Notes under the pieces: generated by a model | What the model was told of the DNA's origin: nothing | Database searches by the model: none | The model's input: the letters and a program-made list of their open reading frames with translations, nothing else | Shown here: in pieces, positions 63,891 through 64,000 of the stretch | Position numbering within the stretch: position 1 is the first letter of the stretch | Layout: every line of letters begins with the position of its first letter | From: Stappia indica | Lineage (GTDB): Bacteria > Pseudomonadota > Alphaproteobacteria > Rhizobiales > Stappiaceae | Assembly: GCF_001696535.1 (NCBI RefSeq) | Contig: NZ_MBQE01000006.1 | Span: 372,001 to 436,000 of the forward strand | Length of the DNA stretch: 64,000 nucleotides | Reading direction: 5' to 3' | Translations under genes and position numbers: made by a program

Positions 63891-64000
63891 GCAATCCTCG
63901 ATCCCGCCGGATGTCCGGCCGTTCGCTCGGGAGGCCCGGGGATGATCCCGCGGGTCGCGCCGGGCAGTCCGTCGCAAGGCCCGTTCCGTCAGTCGGGCTT

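Noticed and set aside
63989-64000. 3' end of hisE upstream of coaA on the minus strand
   Set aside because: A TGA at 63989-63991 in a frame open to the edge is compatible with a gene end, but three codons cannot support an identification.

Overview
The window is GC-rich chromosomal DNA with dense, often 4-base-overlapping (ATGA) operons. The gene content points to an alphaproteobacterium of the Hyphomicrobiales, most likely a marine or soil heterotroph near Stappiaceae/Rhizobiaceae. The signs are a two-domain (malic enzyme-phosphotransacetylase) maeB, the trpFB and trpA-accD-folC gene sets, a pcaDCHGB operon with divergent pcaQ, a homogentisate cluster with a MarR regulator, the fxsA/timA/mltA/smr set, and an AccD without the usual zinc-finger cysteines. 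The assignment is inferred from gene content and was not tested by phylogeny.

Layout. 1-2495: 3' end of maeB, then trpF-trpB closed by a strong terminator. 2519-8332: XRE-cupin regulator divergent from a TRAP transporter (dctPQM) followed by RidA, a MOSC-domain protein and a ferredoxin-type reductase. 8558-9638: tRNA-Arg(CCG) followed by an AT-richer segment with two small orphan genes. 9739-17492: nickel module, with a P1B-5-like metal ATPase divergent from nikR, then nikABCDE behind a NikR-box-like palindrome. 17580-20491: secreted lipase-like hydrolase, two small membrane/secreted proteins and a histidine phosphatase. 20618-27760: homogentisate (tyrosine) degradation cluster with a divergent MarR regulator. 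27800-40413: housekeeping block (polA, acyltransferase, fxsA, timA, mltA, smr, an HTH gene, glnD, murJ). 40683-45360: BMP-type ABC importer, probably for nucleosides. 45370-50257: protocatechuate branch of the beta-ketoadipate pathway (pcaBGHCD) with divergent pcaQ. 50269-59419: RpiR regulator divergent from an N-formylglutamate amidohydrolase-like enzyme, a second TRAP transporter, a glutamine-synthetase-like ligase, an aldehyde dehydrogenase and an iron alcohol dehydrogenase. 59604-63890: trpA-accD-folC and, convergent with them, coaA.

How the genes work together. Most of the window is import plus catabolism, with each module carrying its own divergent regulator. The 50-59 kb cluster reads as a complete route: import of an amine or amino alcohol, gamma-glutamylation, oxidation of the alcohol to aldehyde and then acid, and hydrolytic release. 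The first TRAP operon couples import of a probable carboxylate to a MOSC protein, a reductase and RidA, a combination I cannot assign to a named pathway. The nickel module joins uptake (NikABCDE), a probable efflux ATPase and a NikR with a His-rich tail. The trp genes that are normally contiguous in this lineage are split by about 57 kb that includes essential genes, which indicates rearrangement rather than a simple island. No insertion sequence, integrase, CRISPR array or rRNA gene was seen.
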